A DNA stretch of 64,000 nt from Rhynchonema sp. JSB1_4. Lineage: Eukaryota > Nematoda > Chromadorea > Monhysterida > Xyalidae. The translations under genes and the position numbers were made by a program. Position 1 is the stretch's first letter. Each line of letters opens with the position of its first letter. The notes under the pieces are model-generated. The model saw only the letters and a program-made list of their open reading frames with translations, searched no databases and had not been told where the DNA came from. The stretch lies in NCBI GenBank assembly GCA_030248065.1, contig JASAMV010004847.1, positions 1-64,000 on the forward strand, in the 5' to 3' direction. Of this stretch, positions 13,226 through 25,971 are shown one piece after another.

Positions 13226-14045
13226 AAGTAAACGGTTCATTTAAACTTACCAATTACCGGACTGATTACCAAGTTTACCTAAACTGTAAACAAAGCAACA
13301 AGCTGAACTGCGTAACTCTGTTTTCTACATGTATGTGTGCCCATCAATGCATCGTAGTCTTCATGTACAACTGCGCATCTTTCCTAGATCATGTCCAACA
13401 CAGTGGTTTCGATGTGCAGGAAAAACCTTCGCACAATTGTTGGTTAGCACATCATTTGAATTAATCCCGATTCAGACGGATAACGTCATGCCCAAAATGT
13501 AGGTTCCCCATCTCTGCCATGTGAGCGCATGCCACTAAGGCGTGCAAGCTCAGTGACTTTGGTATCCTAGCGCATCCGGCCTGTTACCAGGTAAAGTACC
13601 ATACTGGATGTTTGCTGTGATGCACATGTACTCGTGGGCGCAGTGCACTTTTGCTTTGTTGTGCGCCATGCCTGTTTCGGCTTTGTTTGATGACGCTTGG
13701 TAACCAAGTCAACGGAGGTACAATACAGTCACACGCTCTTGTTTTCGTCAGGCATCATGCTTGATGGTGCCGTGCATGCATACCATGCATGGCCGTTAGA
13801 TTTTGGTCCTTGTTTATGCTGTGTTTTTTAATATATCGATGACATATTCTGCGTTGACCAGCAGTGTTTCGGCATTTTTGAGGTCACACGGCCATCTGAT
13901 GCGTTCGCTCAGAAGATGAACTGGTGTACCGTCCGCCTATGAAAACGGGCTGCAGCAGGAAATGAACAAAACACGCACAAAATCGTTACAGAACACATTC
14001 TCACAACCGATCGATTCAACTGCTTCTGATCAATAATCAAGCAAA

Positions 14046-17000
14046 ATGCCTAGCGGATCGCCGCGATCGACGCCGAAGCCTGCGGTGACCGACATCGATA
14101 TTGATTTCATCGATGAGATACCCAAAGAATACGAATGTCTCGTCTGCGAACAAGTGTTGCGCTATCCGGTGCAGTTTGACGCATGCGAACATCACTGCTG
14201 TTCGGCTTGCATGCCAGACCTGGCGAAGTTAGTGTCGTATTCAAATAGTGCTCTACACCCTCTCTAGGGAACCCTTGTCCTGTGAAACCCTCCAGCGAAT
14301 GTTTTGACGACGCTTTGGTCAGTGGTCTGTTGTTGAACTTCCAATTACCACACTCATGATCAATGATCTTTCTGATGACAGAATTCCAACCGCTCGTGTG
14401 ATAATGTCATATTTTTGTCATAACAATAATAGTGACCAAAGATGACTGGTCACCCCGATTGTGTCTTCGTAAAAGAAGCCGAAAAAAGGTGCACTGTATT
14501 CGTTTTTACTCCTACCAGCCAAAAAGCCTTCCCCAAAAACATTGCGCAACACCATGGTCCGCTCAGTGTGCTTATCGAACAAAAAAACGTTGATATCGCT
14601 TTGCCACAAGTCTTTGACTTGACCTGTACCTACTTGGTATCGCTTTTGCTTCCTTCTACGGCGGGCCCAGACCACCAAACAATACATTCCCTGTAGCCCT
14701 AACGGCAGGTATAGGCAATCCATCGGCTCATGGCCTTTTTATATACACACGGCTCGCATGCAGCAGCACACGCCATTTTCTAAACAAAATGTACTTGAGC
14801 GAGTGTCTGCTTTTTACCGCTTTTTATTTAGCCGTTCATTCCGACACACTTTTCTCCCTTCAAAATTGGACAACAACAGAAAACAACCAAACAATACAGT
14901 CAGCTGTGTTTGCTCGCTAATACCGGCGCAGGTACACGTTGTGCTTTATCGTTTTTGCAGACAACAACATGTACAGCAATAACGCTGTTGCATAAGCACG
15001 GTTGTATGACTTGACTTGGTTTGCTTGCAAGCAGCTTGTACCAAGCATGTTGCGTCACTTGTATGTGCGCTGGTGCAGAGTTGTACTTTCATACCTGTCC
15101 CGTCCGAGACACAACATTGCTCATGGTGGTGTGTACCAAGTTACAGCACCAAGCAACAAGCACCATTTTTGCCACAGTACGCCAGAGCTGTAAAATGCTA
15201 TTATTTGATAGTGATTATGGTAGTTCAGTTGAGCGTTTTGATATGGCATTATCGCCTCTCTTGCCGCACCCCGGTTTTTTTTGTAACCAAAAACTCAAGA
15301 CACTCAGACACCAAGAGCAAACTTGATACCCTAATGTCTGCATATTGTTTTGTTGTCAGTCACCAAGCCCGTTTAGCCAATGTTTGTTTATGATATAATA
15401 TGGGAACAACAGTGCACCTGACGCGACGCAACTGAACTGACGCTTTTGCTCAGATCACATGACAAGCTTATGCTAATGGTGTGCTGTGTAATTTTATGGT
15501 GACCTTGTTCTAACTTTGTATGGTAGATTGGTTTAGCCGTTCAACGGGGGAAATTGAACACCGTTCACTGTCATTTTGAGTTTATTGCAGAATAGCAATT
15601 ATCATAAACACCAAAAAGTTTACGCACACGTCAGAATTATAGCCCTCACCTTACTTGATCAGGTTTCTGTGCTCCAGCATAACGCTTTCTCGCTTTTTCA
15701 TCCATTGACAAAGCTGTTCTAAATGGTCATCTAGTGGTTCAAAACTTGGATATCTGCGATTTCATTTCTTCATGGTTCATGCCCAAACAAAGTTCTAGTC
15801 TGTATTGGAAGGGGCATTTGAAATTGACCAATGACTCCCAACAACAGTCGCACCCTACAAGCCCCTTTCAATTTCAGGGCGGGCAGCAAATGTCCCCTTG
15901 ACGGCAAGATTGTCGACCGGGACAAGGCCCATGTTGACAAGCAGCTGCAAAAGAAGATCCAGCAGCTGAAGGTCAACTGTTCGTTCAAGGAGAATGGCTG
16001 CAAATGGCAGGGCGCACTGAGGGAATTACCGGTTGGATTTATTCTATAACTTTTGATGCCGTTCTTAACTATGTGAAAATTACAAAACCTTTCTTCTCAA
16101 ACCAATAATGTTTCACAGGCTCATCTGAACGAGTGCGAAAACGCGGTGGTCGAGTGTCCGAAACATTGCGAAGAGACATTTGAACGTCGATATTTGGAAC
16201 AGCATTTGATGGAGGACTGCCCCAAACGACAGGTCTGTGTCTGGTTGTGGCTGTCACCATTGGACTACACTGCATATATACCCGCTTTAGACTGAGCCAC
16301 TAAAGTGAATTTCTTCAACGACTTTTTGGTCCCCAATCTTACCTCAGAATTCACTTCACTTCATAAAGTGAACATTCATTGCAGTGATCAAAAACGGTGG
16401 GTCCTAATAATCATGTCATTACATAAGGAGGGTAACGAGTGTGAAATTGGGCCGATAGAGTATACCATAAGTTTGTCAATTCGTGCCTGGACCAGGCCCT
16501 ACTCCCTACTCCGAGTGAACAACATTTATTTTTTTAAGCTTGCGAAAAGCCATCACACAGTCCAATAATGCAACAGCAGGGAGTTTTGCCCGTGTTTCCA
16601 AGCAAAAATTGACAAACAATAAGGTCAGCGTCAGCCGACAGTTGATGAGGCCCCATGCATCGCCTGAAACATCACTGAAACAACGAAGAATCGCTTTTTT
16701 GACAGGTGGAATGCGAACATTGCAAGAAGGAGATCAAGCACGAAAATCTAGAGGAACATCTACGCGCCTGTCCGTTGTTTCCGTTGGAGTGTCCAAATGG
16801 GTGTTCAAAGACAAAATGGGCACGAGAGGAGGTATGTTAAGTGGAGCCATGGCATCATGACACTTCTGTCGGGTACGTACTGTACCTACGTACAGTAGCT
16901 GACGAGAGTCGCATCAGTGCATGGTCACCACCAATACCTACACGACAGGTGTCAAGCATGACGACCGATTCGGTCTGGTCTTGAATTGGTCACGCGACCT

Positions 17001-20000
17001 TTTGTTCGTCAATAAGTATATATCTCGAATTGATGTCCATACAAAAAACCACGTCACCAAGGCCAAACTGAGCCGGACCGATCCCCAAGTTGATATCAGC
17101 CATAGAGTGGTCTATCTACCCTTGCCGAAAACATGGTCTCTCGTAACAAAGGGGTCGCGTTACGCAATGTTATTTCAGCCAAAGCTAACAATCATTATTA
17201 GCTCATTTAGCGTAACAATAATGCTTCAGCATTAGCTCTCAACATCGGACTGGGGAGTATGTCACTCATGGAGTTCATGAATAATTCTGCGCTGAATATT
17301 TTACGAATACCTGCACACGGTAGTAATTTTCCCCTTATCTCGTATTCGGGCATTCTAATGTGCGGTTATTGAGTACCATAATCTAGCATAGTTCAAGCAT
17401 CCGCATTTGCAGTTCGCACAATTCAAATTTAAGGATAATTTCTGTACCCATCAACCAATCCTAACATTTCATTACAGCTTCGTCAGCATCTCAACACGTG
17501 TCCCAAGGCCGGCAGTAGTTGTCCATTCGCTGAGTTTGGATGCAAACACAAGGTTAGACCCCTTGACATTGTCCCGTTTTGAATGCGATGTCCGCTTCCT
17601 TTGACGAATGACAAGGGAACCGATACCTGTTGCTATTGCAACATCATTTCATTGTTAGCAGTGTGGACCTCTGGGTACTGGTCCAGTTTGTGGTTCGACT
17701 CAAGCTCAGGTCCACAATTTGTCTGTTTCATGCGCTCATGCTTGCAGTCTTGGCCCACCCAACAGGGTTCTCCGCCAGGGGCCCCCGAGTCGGACAAATA
17801 CCCTGTGCGCATGTGTGTGTGTTGCTAGTAACAATGGTCAGTCAAGCAGCTAATCTGGTTCCATTGCGCGCCGCAACCATCAGCGGGCTGTAAAAGTCCT
17901 TCTGTTGCTCTTGGCGCTTCTGAAGTGTGAATAGGACAGAATTCCAAGCTGTAACACATTTGTATGGGTGTGCGATGTAACAGCTTGCATCACAAGAGTT
18001 TGATTTTGTGACGCAATACCCCATGTGCAGGTATAGATTCAGATAATCATGGCTCTTTGTGCTGTGGTTTGTGTATCACGTAGACCATGCTTTCAGTTAA
18101 CATTGATTAAGGCCGGTCTCACATAGCACGCGGGTTAGCGGGTTAGCGGATCGCTTTTTGCTCTCACAACCTAAAAAGCGGATTAGCGGGTTGCGGGTTA
18201 GCGGGTGAGCGAAATTTCTCGCCCGCTAACCCGCTAATCCGCTCTCGCGTGTGCTCTCACATTGTCATGTAAATTCGCGGGTTAGCGGGTCCGCTAATCC
18301 GCTTTTTACGATTAGGACTGGTTCTAATTTTTTTGTGGGTTAGCAATGGAGGCGCATGTTCAGAAGCTCATAATTTGTTTCCAAAACATTATCAGAGCAT
18401 TAAAATGTGCTCCCGTAGATAATCAAACATGCTGTTTTCACTGAAGACATTTTTGTAACTGATGGACGCTTAGAAACTGTTTTTCCTGTCATTATCTAAC
18501 AATTTTCGTGCCCAGGTTCGACCGATGAATGATTATCAGCATATTTCTAAGAATTTATTATGAAAATAAGCAAAAGAACGGAAGTTGAAAAACCGAAGAA
18601 CCTTGATACAGTAAAGTGGGACTGCGAGTAATGCTGCTGGAGGTTCACTATAGAGAGAGTCGACTGTATAATACCTACCTACATACATGCACATGGGTAG
18701 ATTTGTATCGTGACAGGTACCGGTAGATATGGCAAGGTACAGTACAAGAGGCACGGCCAGTACCATGGAACTTTATCGGACAACATGGCGGAAGGGCGTT
18801 AGTCTGTGTTTTCTGCCGGACGATTGGACAAAGCCGGTTTGGGCTAGACCACTTTGAGCAAGTGATAAAGAGCAGCGCCCGTGCGCCTTTCTATCATCCT
18901 GTTCTTCTGGGTAGCAAACTGTTTCATCTCATTCTTAAGTGCTACATGTAGTTCCAGAGAACTTGGGCAAGCGGATAAATAAAATAAATACTGGTAAACT
19001 AATCAAAATGGATGACCTTGAGCTTCACCCGCATTTCTGCCTCCGCGTACATTGGGTGATATTTTCGAAACGGTGTAAAGGTCAGTTGGGCATAAAGGTC
19101 GGTGGAAAGCTCGGTCAACAGCTCAGTGTGATAGACCTCGGTGTAAACTTGAAACATTCCACGTTAATAACAGGCAATGTTTCACGTTTACACCGAGCTA
19201 CGCCGACCGAGCTTTCGACCGAACTTTACACCTACCCTTACGCCCAACTGACCTTTACACCGTTTCGAAAATTCCACCCATTGTGAGAGCAACTGCGGGT
19301 TGTGGATTGGCGGCGGATTAGCGGGCGGCTTATAGGCAGATCCGCTAACCCGCTTTTCTAATTTTGCATGTGAGAGCAAAAGCGGGCATGAAAGGCGGGT
19401 CCGCTAATGCAAAACCGGAACCGGAACAGCACTGGATCCTGTCAAGCTTTTCAAAAACAGCACTGGATCCTGTCAACCTTTTCATTTTATCATGCGGACT
19501 GTAAAAATGAAACAAAACGAAGGGAAGACGGCTGAAATCCAATGCATTAATTTTGCCTTTACATCATATTTGAGCTGTTAGTAAACCTGAAAATTCTGTG
19601 CTGGATCAATTTAACCGTCATCATCACGTGGTCAGCCAAGAACCAAACGGCCAGGATACCAACGGGGTTTTGCGTGTATAAGCATAGGAACACCATACTC
19701 CCTATGCTTTTGTACACAAAATTGGTGTTCGACGTGTATTTGATAGGAACACCATATCTCCCTATGTTTTGTACACAAAAATGGTGTTCGACGTGTATTT
19801 GATGCGAACACCATCATATCTCATTGGGTGATGGTGACACACGATGATGAGTGGCTCAGAGAGAAATTGTTCAAAAATTATTGTAAATTGAAACGGTGGA
19901 AAATGAAGTGAATTGGTAATTTTTCTCAAAAACACTCCTTGTTTTTGTCGTGGATGGACACTTCTTGATGGAGAAAAAATAATAAATGTCTTTTTTTGTC

Positions 20001-21882
20001 TTTCGTGTCTATTTTGTTTTTCGTTCGTGTCTTTTTGCCTCTTGCGTCAAGAAGTGTCCATGCGTAGTGGACAGTTCTTGACTGCAGAGACAAAAATAAA
20101 CGGAAGCATGCAATGTCATGTATGCAAACAAACCCCTGACCCGCTAACCCGCTACATTGTGAGACCGGCCTAAGTTTCAGTAAGGGCGGACTTAGGTTGA
20201 ACACGGAAACCGGAACACGGAAGCATTTCCGTGTTCCGTGTTCCGTGAATATTTTGGAGAATGGTTTGTTGGTTTGAGAACGAAACTGGTTTGTATGTAA
20301 ATTATTTCCGGGTTCCGGATTCCGGATTTAACTTAAGTTCGCCCTAAGAAAGTGCACTTTCAAACTGAAATTTAGTAAAATGTGACTCTCACCTTGTTTA
20401 TTCCATGTTAAAAGTAATCTCGAGACGAAATGCGCGAGAGCCCATCCCTATAGTTCAAGATGCGTCACGTGACCGAAGCCAAGTATCAAGTTTGATACCC
20501 ACCTCAATTGCCTGACATTGCAGGGCGAGCGCACGGCACTGCAGAAGCACATTCGCGAGGAGCCGACGCGACATCTGTCGCTGTTGTGCGATGGGGTGAT
20601 CGAGCTGAAGCGAATGCTGTTGAATATGCAGTTGAACACCGAACGAATTCAACGTCGTATTGATGAGTTGGCGCTGAAGACCGACAATTTGGAGAAGCTC
20701 TATGGGGCGCAGTTGGTCTGGAAGATGGACAACTACACGCAGAAGTACAACGAAGCGAAAGCCGGCGCGCGGACCACCATCTTTTCGCCGCCGTTTTTGA
20801 CCGGACGACACGGATACAAGATGGCACTGTCCGCCTGTTTGTTCGGCGATGGAAAAGGTTTGTTTGGGCCTCGTATGAGATACGCAATCAAATTTGGCAA
20901 TGGGATCGCATCTGTCCTATCTATATACATACGTACGTAGATTACCTATGTAGGTCAGGTGACTTTCTCAAATTACGACTGTGACCAGAGGATGCCTCTG
21001 TACATTGCTTGCCGACACCACACATTTTGACCAGCGTAAAATTTTCTCCGGCAACATGCAAAGTTTACGCTAGTTCGTAATCATCGATGTGTACATCACA
21101 AAAAACGGACAACGCAAAGCCATCTGATCACCAAGTTTGATACAAGCCAAGCTTACACACATACTGTAAGTGCAGTGCTACTGATTATCTGCTCTCATAC
21201 CTAGTTCTTTGAATCTGGAATGTATTACCGTAACCACGCTTACCGTAATCCAACATTACAGTTCGTGGCAAGTTCATGTCGCTGTTCGTCGGCATTCTGC
21301 GTGGGGAATATGACGCGTTGTTGACCTGGCCGTTCAGCCATCGAGTCACGTTCACGCTGCTTGACCAGTGTCAGGTTGGTTCGGTCTCTTGTCTATGTTT
21401 TTTCGTGTTTACTCGCGAACGTGCTGCATAAACGACTCGAGGGACATGTTTATTTTTATAACACCTTGACCCGTATCAATTTGTCGCAGCGGACAAGGTT
21501 GGGATACATTAAGTGAGCAACTTTTTTGGCGAAGTCAATGCATGCAACTCCACCGCAACGGATTCGTCCAGATAAGAATTGATAACCAGCGTGTTTGTCC
21601 GGCTCACTTATAGTTTGACCAGCGTAAAATTGGGTGCATCTATTTGTTCTCGATCAACATTTACAGGACCCAGCCGCACGCAAGAACATCACATACACAG
21701 TGAAACCGAACGCAGTGAAAGAGAACCGTGCGTTTCTGGGTCGTCCCACAAGTGAACGCAACGCAAGTTTCGGAGCGCAGAAATTCTGTGAGCTGAACAT
21801 GCTTGACAAGTTGGACTATATTCGGGATGATGTCATGTTCATCAAAGTGCAGGTCGATACTGAGGACATGGTCACCTTGTAG
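14046..21882 (+). CDS. TNF receptor-associated factor, TRAF4-like, complete, 8 exons
   Basis: TRAFs are cytoplasmic adaptors that trimerise on activated receptors and, through the RING, direct ubiquitin signalling. Exons: 14046-14227, 15878-16031, 16119-16232, 16706-16831, 17478-17552, 20524-20857, 21262-21374, 21667-21882. All phases agree, giving 437 aa. The RING is split across exons 1-2: CLVC, then CEHHCCSAC, then KCPLDGK. Exons 2-5 encode consecutive TRAF-type zinc fingers (CxxxxxxC...HLNEC...HLMEDCP, HLRACP, HLNTCP). A short helical stretch (ELKRMLLNMQLNTERIQ) precedes the MATH domain, which starts LVWKMDNYTQKY and continues with GYKMALSACLFGDG, WPFSHRVTFTLLDQ and YIRDDVMFIKVQVD. This RING/zinc-finger/MATH order, with a run of fingers, is most like TRAF4. 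Intron 1 is 1.65 kb; intron 5 is 3 kb and contains a Harbinger-like element. Confidence 0.95.
19054..19285. repeat. Palindromic element nested inside H1
   Basis: TTTTCGAAACGGTGTAAAGG near the left is followed 200 bp later by its inverse, CCTTTACACCGTTTCGAAAA (one or two mismatches at the edge), and the similarity continues inward (GTCAGTTGGGC). A further short inverse pair (GAAACATT / AATGTTTC) is at the centre. The whole block can fold back on itself. Confidence 0.7.
19672..19822. repeat. ~60-bp tandem repeat, about 2.5 copies
   Basis: The unit runs from GTGTAT through GGAACACCATA and CTCCCTATG to GTGTTCGAC. It is repeated with small changes. Each unit has internal inverse symmetry (GAACACCAT / ATGGTGTTC). 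It lies inside H1. Confidence 0.75.
20184..20344. mobile_element. Harbinger-like element H3 (161 bp), arm motif GGAACACGG
   Basis: Imperfect inverted ends GGGCGGACTTAGGTT / AACTTAAGTTCGCCC are flanked by TAA duplications (20181-20183 and 20345-20347). The interior is built from GGAACACGG and its inverse TTCCGTGTTCC, plus TTCCGGGTTCCGG. It starts 13 bp after H1 ends. Confidence 0.75.
21025..21078. repeat. Dispersed intronic hairpin (GACCAGCGTAAAA type)
   Basis: TTTTGACCAGCGTAAA is followed about 20 bases later by the imperfect inverse TTTACGCTAGTTCG. The same stem is found in other introns of this window (45.6, 46.65, 51.7 and 56.8 kb). This copy is in TRAF intron 6. Confidence 0.6.
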
Positions 21883-22287
21883 ATTCAGGGGACATTTGTT
21901 GCGCTGCTGGTCTATTGTGGGTTCTTTGGGCAGCAGGGGACAAATTTACAACTGTCCAAGAGGATAGGATCAATCGGATATGCTTTGGTCACATGTATCT
22001 GTTGGATAAGGTGGATTTTCTGACGCCATTAATTTCAGTCGATGTGAAACATATTTTTACGCTGGTCAAATACAGTCAGAAAACTTATCGTCCGTAATAC
22101 AAGAAATCATGTGATAAAGGTAGATCCTGGTCCGATCCCTCGCCGACCTCGACACTGCTTTTAATTTTCATGAAACTCTGAGAAACAATAGGATGAGTTG
22201 ATTTTCTTGCCCGATAATGAGCCCACTGTGGACCGCCGCCCGAAAGGTAATGGGTAAAAGAAACCGAATTCATTATATTTTGTATTC

Positions 22288-22293
22288 AATAAA
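22288..22293 (+). promoter_or_regulatory. Candidate polyadenylation signal of TRAF
   Basis: AATAAA lies about 405 bases after the TRAF stop codon. It is the first canonical signal I see downstream. An A-rich tract follows at 22360. Confidence 0.45.
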
Positions 22294-22360
22294 TTCTGTG
22301 GCTTTTCTCGTTTTTATGCACTATTCTCTATTTTTCTTTGCTCTTCTTAGAGTTTTTAAC

Positions 22361-22446
22361 GAAAAAAAAAAGAAAACCCCCCAAAAAAAAAAAAAAAAAA
22401 ACCCCCCCCCCCCCCCCCAAACCCCACCACAACCCCCCCCCAAACC
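22361..22446. repeat. Low-complexity A-run followed by C-runs
   Basis: About 85 bases contain almost only A and C: runs of A, then long runs of C broken by short A stretches. It may be a genuine microsatellite or a sequencing or assembly artefact. Confidence 0.7.
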
Positions 22447-24500
22447 AAAATACTCTTTTACGAACCAACGATATATTCAAGAACACAACGTGCCTTTATA
22501 GTGTACAGCGCAATAGTCCAAATTGTTTGTACTCGCCGATTTTGAGAGCGTATCCATGGACCAAATGTGTACAGAAAATTATGCATATCTCCAAATTTTT
22601 GTATTATGCCATATGAACAATATTCCGCTTGTTTTTCGTAAAATCGTGGCCTTCTAGTAATGATCGTATTTTATCACTGCATTGTTGCTAAGCTAGTCAA
22701 CCATGTTTCTTTTTTCTGAAGCTGTGTGGTTCTGCCGGGCATAATTTTCGAGCGTGCGACCGATACAAGGGCGAACGGCAAACTTGCCGAATGTGGTTCG
22801 TGTGCACGTTTCGCATTTGTATCTGGTCGCGACCGAAAAATTGCGCGCGCGGTGCCGCCGAATCTCAAACGGTTTGTTAATGTACGTTATTTTGGCGACC
22901 TGTTTTTTCTTTTTCTCTCGCTTGTAATGGCACAGTTTCTGAATAAGAAATGTTACATTTTGTGCATCGCACTTTGTGTTTGACTGCACATGCATAGGTG
23001 TTTTGTAACGCGCATGGTTGATTACTGTAGCCGTCTTCGTCTTCGCAATACTGCAATGTGTAGGTTTCGGGTCAGATGGTTTTGTTCTGATCGGAGGTTG
23101 CGGTTTAGAGTACTGTAGGCATTCCACTGTACCATACTGTTGTTTGATGAGTTTCTCTATTTTTTCGTTCCAAGGTTGTTTTTTTTAAATCTTGCCGTAA
23201 AAAGTGCCACATCTGTCTCTTATGTCAGTGGCTTCTTCATTGGAATATTTTGCCAAAATTGTGAAGTCAGCAAATCTGTGATACGTGTACAGTCAATTTT
23301 GTAGATTTTACTTTTGTATAATGTTTCTTGTATCGTGCTTATTTATGTATTTTCGCTTTCGCGCTTTGCTCGCTTGTCCCTTTGCTTTTTAGATGCCCCT
23401 GTACCAATCCGAAAACTGCAGAGTTCTATTTTGTGACCAAGATCAAACATCAGTGTTGTAGTAGGCCCACACCTGGATAATCGCGTCGCTCAACGGCTCT
23501 GTAAACTGTCCTCTACTTCTAAGTCTCCCTGTCGCTATCGCTTTCCGCACTACGCTTCTTTCCTCGCGTAGAAAAACGCACTTTCTCTGAAAGTTCTCAC
23601 TTGAATGTATTTGGGATCAACAGAGCTCGCTTTCTTTGTTGGCACACCGTTTTTTTTGCAAACGTCACTTGGAAATTTTTGTGGGTGTGGGCTGTGTGGT
23701 CGTTCTATATTTAATGTATTTAAATTCGATGCGCACTTTGTAATTGGGCTCTGCCACATTGCGGAACGGCGCTATCGCGCCTTCTCAGATTGTCTGCACC
23801 AATATATTATTACCGAAATACTCACTATTGTTCAGTAATATTCATACTTTTATTGGTTTCAGATTGGGAATAAAAATTTGTTTTTGAAAGAAGCTGAGCA
23901 CAAATTGTCATTATTATCATTATCAAAAGATTTTGCCCGAGTGGCGACCAAAACAACCAACAATTTCTTACGGCACAGACAAAAAACACAATCAATCGAG
24001 AGCTAAAAAAGGGAAACCGATAAACATGTGAAGCAACTTCGAAGCCCGCATGGCGGTTCAGCAAGAAAAAAAATCCCAATAATTTTTAGAACAAACATCA
24101 CGAAATGAAATTCAACTCGGAAGTGTAATGCACGGCCAGCAAGTGGCAAAAACAAGTAACAACATAAAATTCAATAAAGTTGCTAATCATCCATAAAAAT
24201 CACGTTGAACGACGACAAGTTTCATTATATCATATATTCGCGCAGGCACCGGTGTGCGCAAGTACATTTAACAAGCATACAGTAGATCCAGTAGATCCAA
24301 TCTCTGCGGGCTTATCACTTCATGCTGATGTCACTCATTGACCAACTTGGAAGGCAAGTCGTCGAACGACTACATTTGGACTAGGTGCGACTTGGGCGCC
24401 ACGGGCTCTGTTTGTATCATGTTGTATTGCAAGCTTGACCAATGTAAAAATTGCTCAAGGCAACTCATTTGCAACGACTGGGCTTCAAAGTTGACAGCCC
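22447..24500. other. Spacer between TRAF and the Gln-rich gene, with weak open frames
   Basis: The longest open frame is 144 codons on the minus strand (22693-23127). It has a Lys/Arg-rich segment and YKCETCTRTTFGKF, which loosely recalls a zinc-binding knuckle but lacks a full Cys2His2 pattern. A second minus-strand frame (23550-23759) has 69 codons. I cannot link either to a family or to splice partners, so no gene is called. Confidence 0.3.
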
Positions 24501-25971
24501 TTATTGATGTTCAAGCACATCAATCGACCGATGTATGGACATTTGTCCCATTAATCGTCGTCGATTCCTTGTCTGCAACGAGTCAGCGGCAGGTGGTGTG
24601 TGGGACGGTGACTGGCCAGCAACGTTGCATTTCGACTGAGACTGGCACTGCCTCAGCCGATGCATGGCTGCGTCCGGTAGTTGATGATGGGGCTGTCGAT
24701 GGTGCAGCGGGGGTGGCGCCCATGAACCACTGCGTTCACGTTCCATTGCCAAGTGGTTAACCTGTACGGAATTTGCGCATGATAAAAATTAATTAATTTA
24801 AATTTATGACCTGTTTCAGAGTGCTTATACGCATGATACAGGATGCCGGCATTGTCTTACTCGGCCGGACTTAAACCAGATCGGATGTGCAGCGGTCATG
24901 TTAGTTTTTGTATTGGGAACGTTTCGATATTTGCGTGTTTACTGAAGCCCCCAGTTTTGACGAACGTACACGTTATGAACCAGACAACAATAAAATCACC
25001 ATTGCGCCGAAATTGATAGCAATCGTAAACTTCTAAATGTTATAAATATCGCAGGACACATAACCAACCACCACGTTTGATATGACCGCACACTTTTGAA
25101 TTGTCAGTGACAGCAAACGTCGATTCACTTTCCAACGAAAGAATTATAGTTCCCAAAATTATTACAAAGAACCTGTTTTGCTAATCTGGCCAACTCCTGA
25201 TGTGCAGTCATGTTGATTGTATATTGCTGGTCATCAGTGTCTGAACCACTCGCATCTCCTTGATGATCAGGGATATCTAATGTTTCACAGCTGCCTATAA
25301 CATTTCGATATTGTGATCGATCATTCGGTGACGATAATCGATTATGTTGATTGTCTGCTGACGACTGCTGAAGATTATCAATTGGCGGATCTGCCGATGA
25401 CATCATGAACGCATAACGCGGCTGCTGCTGCTGTTGTACAGGGTGATGTTTCACTGGATGTTGCTGATTTTGGTAGTTTTGAATGGCTGTGGGGTTGTTT
25501 AGTTCGTGCAGCGATGATGACTGCGACTGCGACCGTAACCGCTGCTGTGGGTTGGCCGTTTGGAAATCTGAAATGTCTCCTCTCTCCGCTGTCAGGTATG
25601 TATATTTTTAATCGGGATACCCGGAAACCAAAGTGATTTGCGACTAGAAAGGGTTCTAGTGTCCTCCAAATTGGGTCACCGGTGTGAAATTACAATCCAA
25701 TTGTATGATCATGACCTCCACGATTCAACAGCAGCGAGCTATGCAAGGACCAAGTCCACAGCTCTCATTTACGGACAGTATAAAATCTGCACTCACAAAC
25801 TGGTCGCTGTTGTCGTTTCGGGAGGTTGCGTCGTTTTCGCACGTCACGTCTTGGCGGCGTTACCAGCGCACCGAGACCGAATTTGCTCGAAAACTCTCGC
25901 GCGTTGCGTTCAATATTGACCTGACGACGCGCTTGCGAGTTCATCAGTGCATCGCCCATCATCCATGCCAT
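24501..25971 (-). CDS. Unrecognised Gln/His/Pro-rich protein, 276 aa, 3 exons
   Basis: Exons: 25797-25971, 25173-25567, 24501-24761. Phases agree at both junctions and there is a single open frame from ATG (in AAGATGG, with an in-frame stop upstream) to TAA. The first exon has a basic segment (RRDVRKRRNLPKRQQRP) after QVNIERNAREFSSKFGLG. The middle exon is low-complexity and polar, with QQQQQ and an acidic SGSDTDD patch, then a short helix-like stretch (HQELARLAKQ). The last exon is rich in Pro, His and Arg. No membrane segment or known domain is visible. The composition suggests an intrinsically disordered, possibly nuclear protein. It could be the tail of a larger gene: the NF-YB exon lies 3.3 kb upstream on the same strand, but I found no connecting exon. 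Confidence 0.6.

Larger units (their letters stand above)
11890..14045. other. Divergent spacer between C1QBP and TRAF
   Basis: The two genes are transcribed away from each other. The spacer holds a GGGGGCTGTATTTTT-type element, a 74-bp fold-back and a GCCTAA-rich tract. I see no conserved coding segment. Promoters for both genes are expected near each end, but no clear core element is visible. Confidence 0.5.
18111..20170. mobile_element. Harbinger-like nonautonomous element H1 (2.06 kb), arm motif GCGGGTTA
   Basis: Inverted ends GGCCGGTCTCACA / TGTGAGACCGGCC are flanked by TAA target duplications (18108-18110 and 20171-20173). TWA duplications are typical of PIF/Harbinger elements. Inside the left end are many copies of GCGGGTTAGCGG in both orientations; the right end has GCGGGTCAGGGG-type copies. 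The interior is composite: more GCGGGT-rich segments, a 230-bp palindrome, a ~60-bp tandem repeat and a second palindrome near 19.94-20.08 kb. No transposase is seen. It lies in TRAF intron 5. Confidence 0.8.

Noticed and set aside
22693..23127. Zinc-finger gene on the minus strand
   Set aside because: Only one CxxC is seen and the His spacing does not fit Cys2His2. Noted only as a weak open frame.
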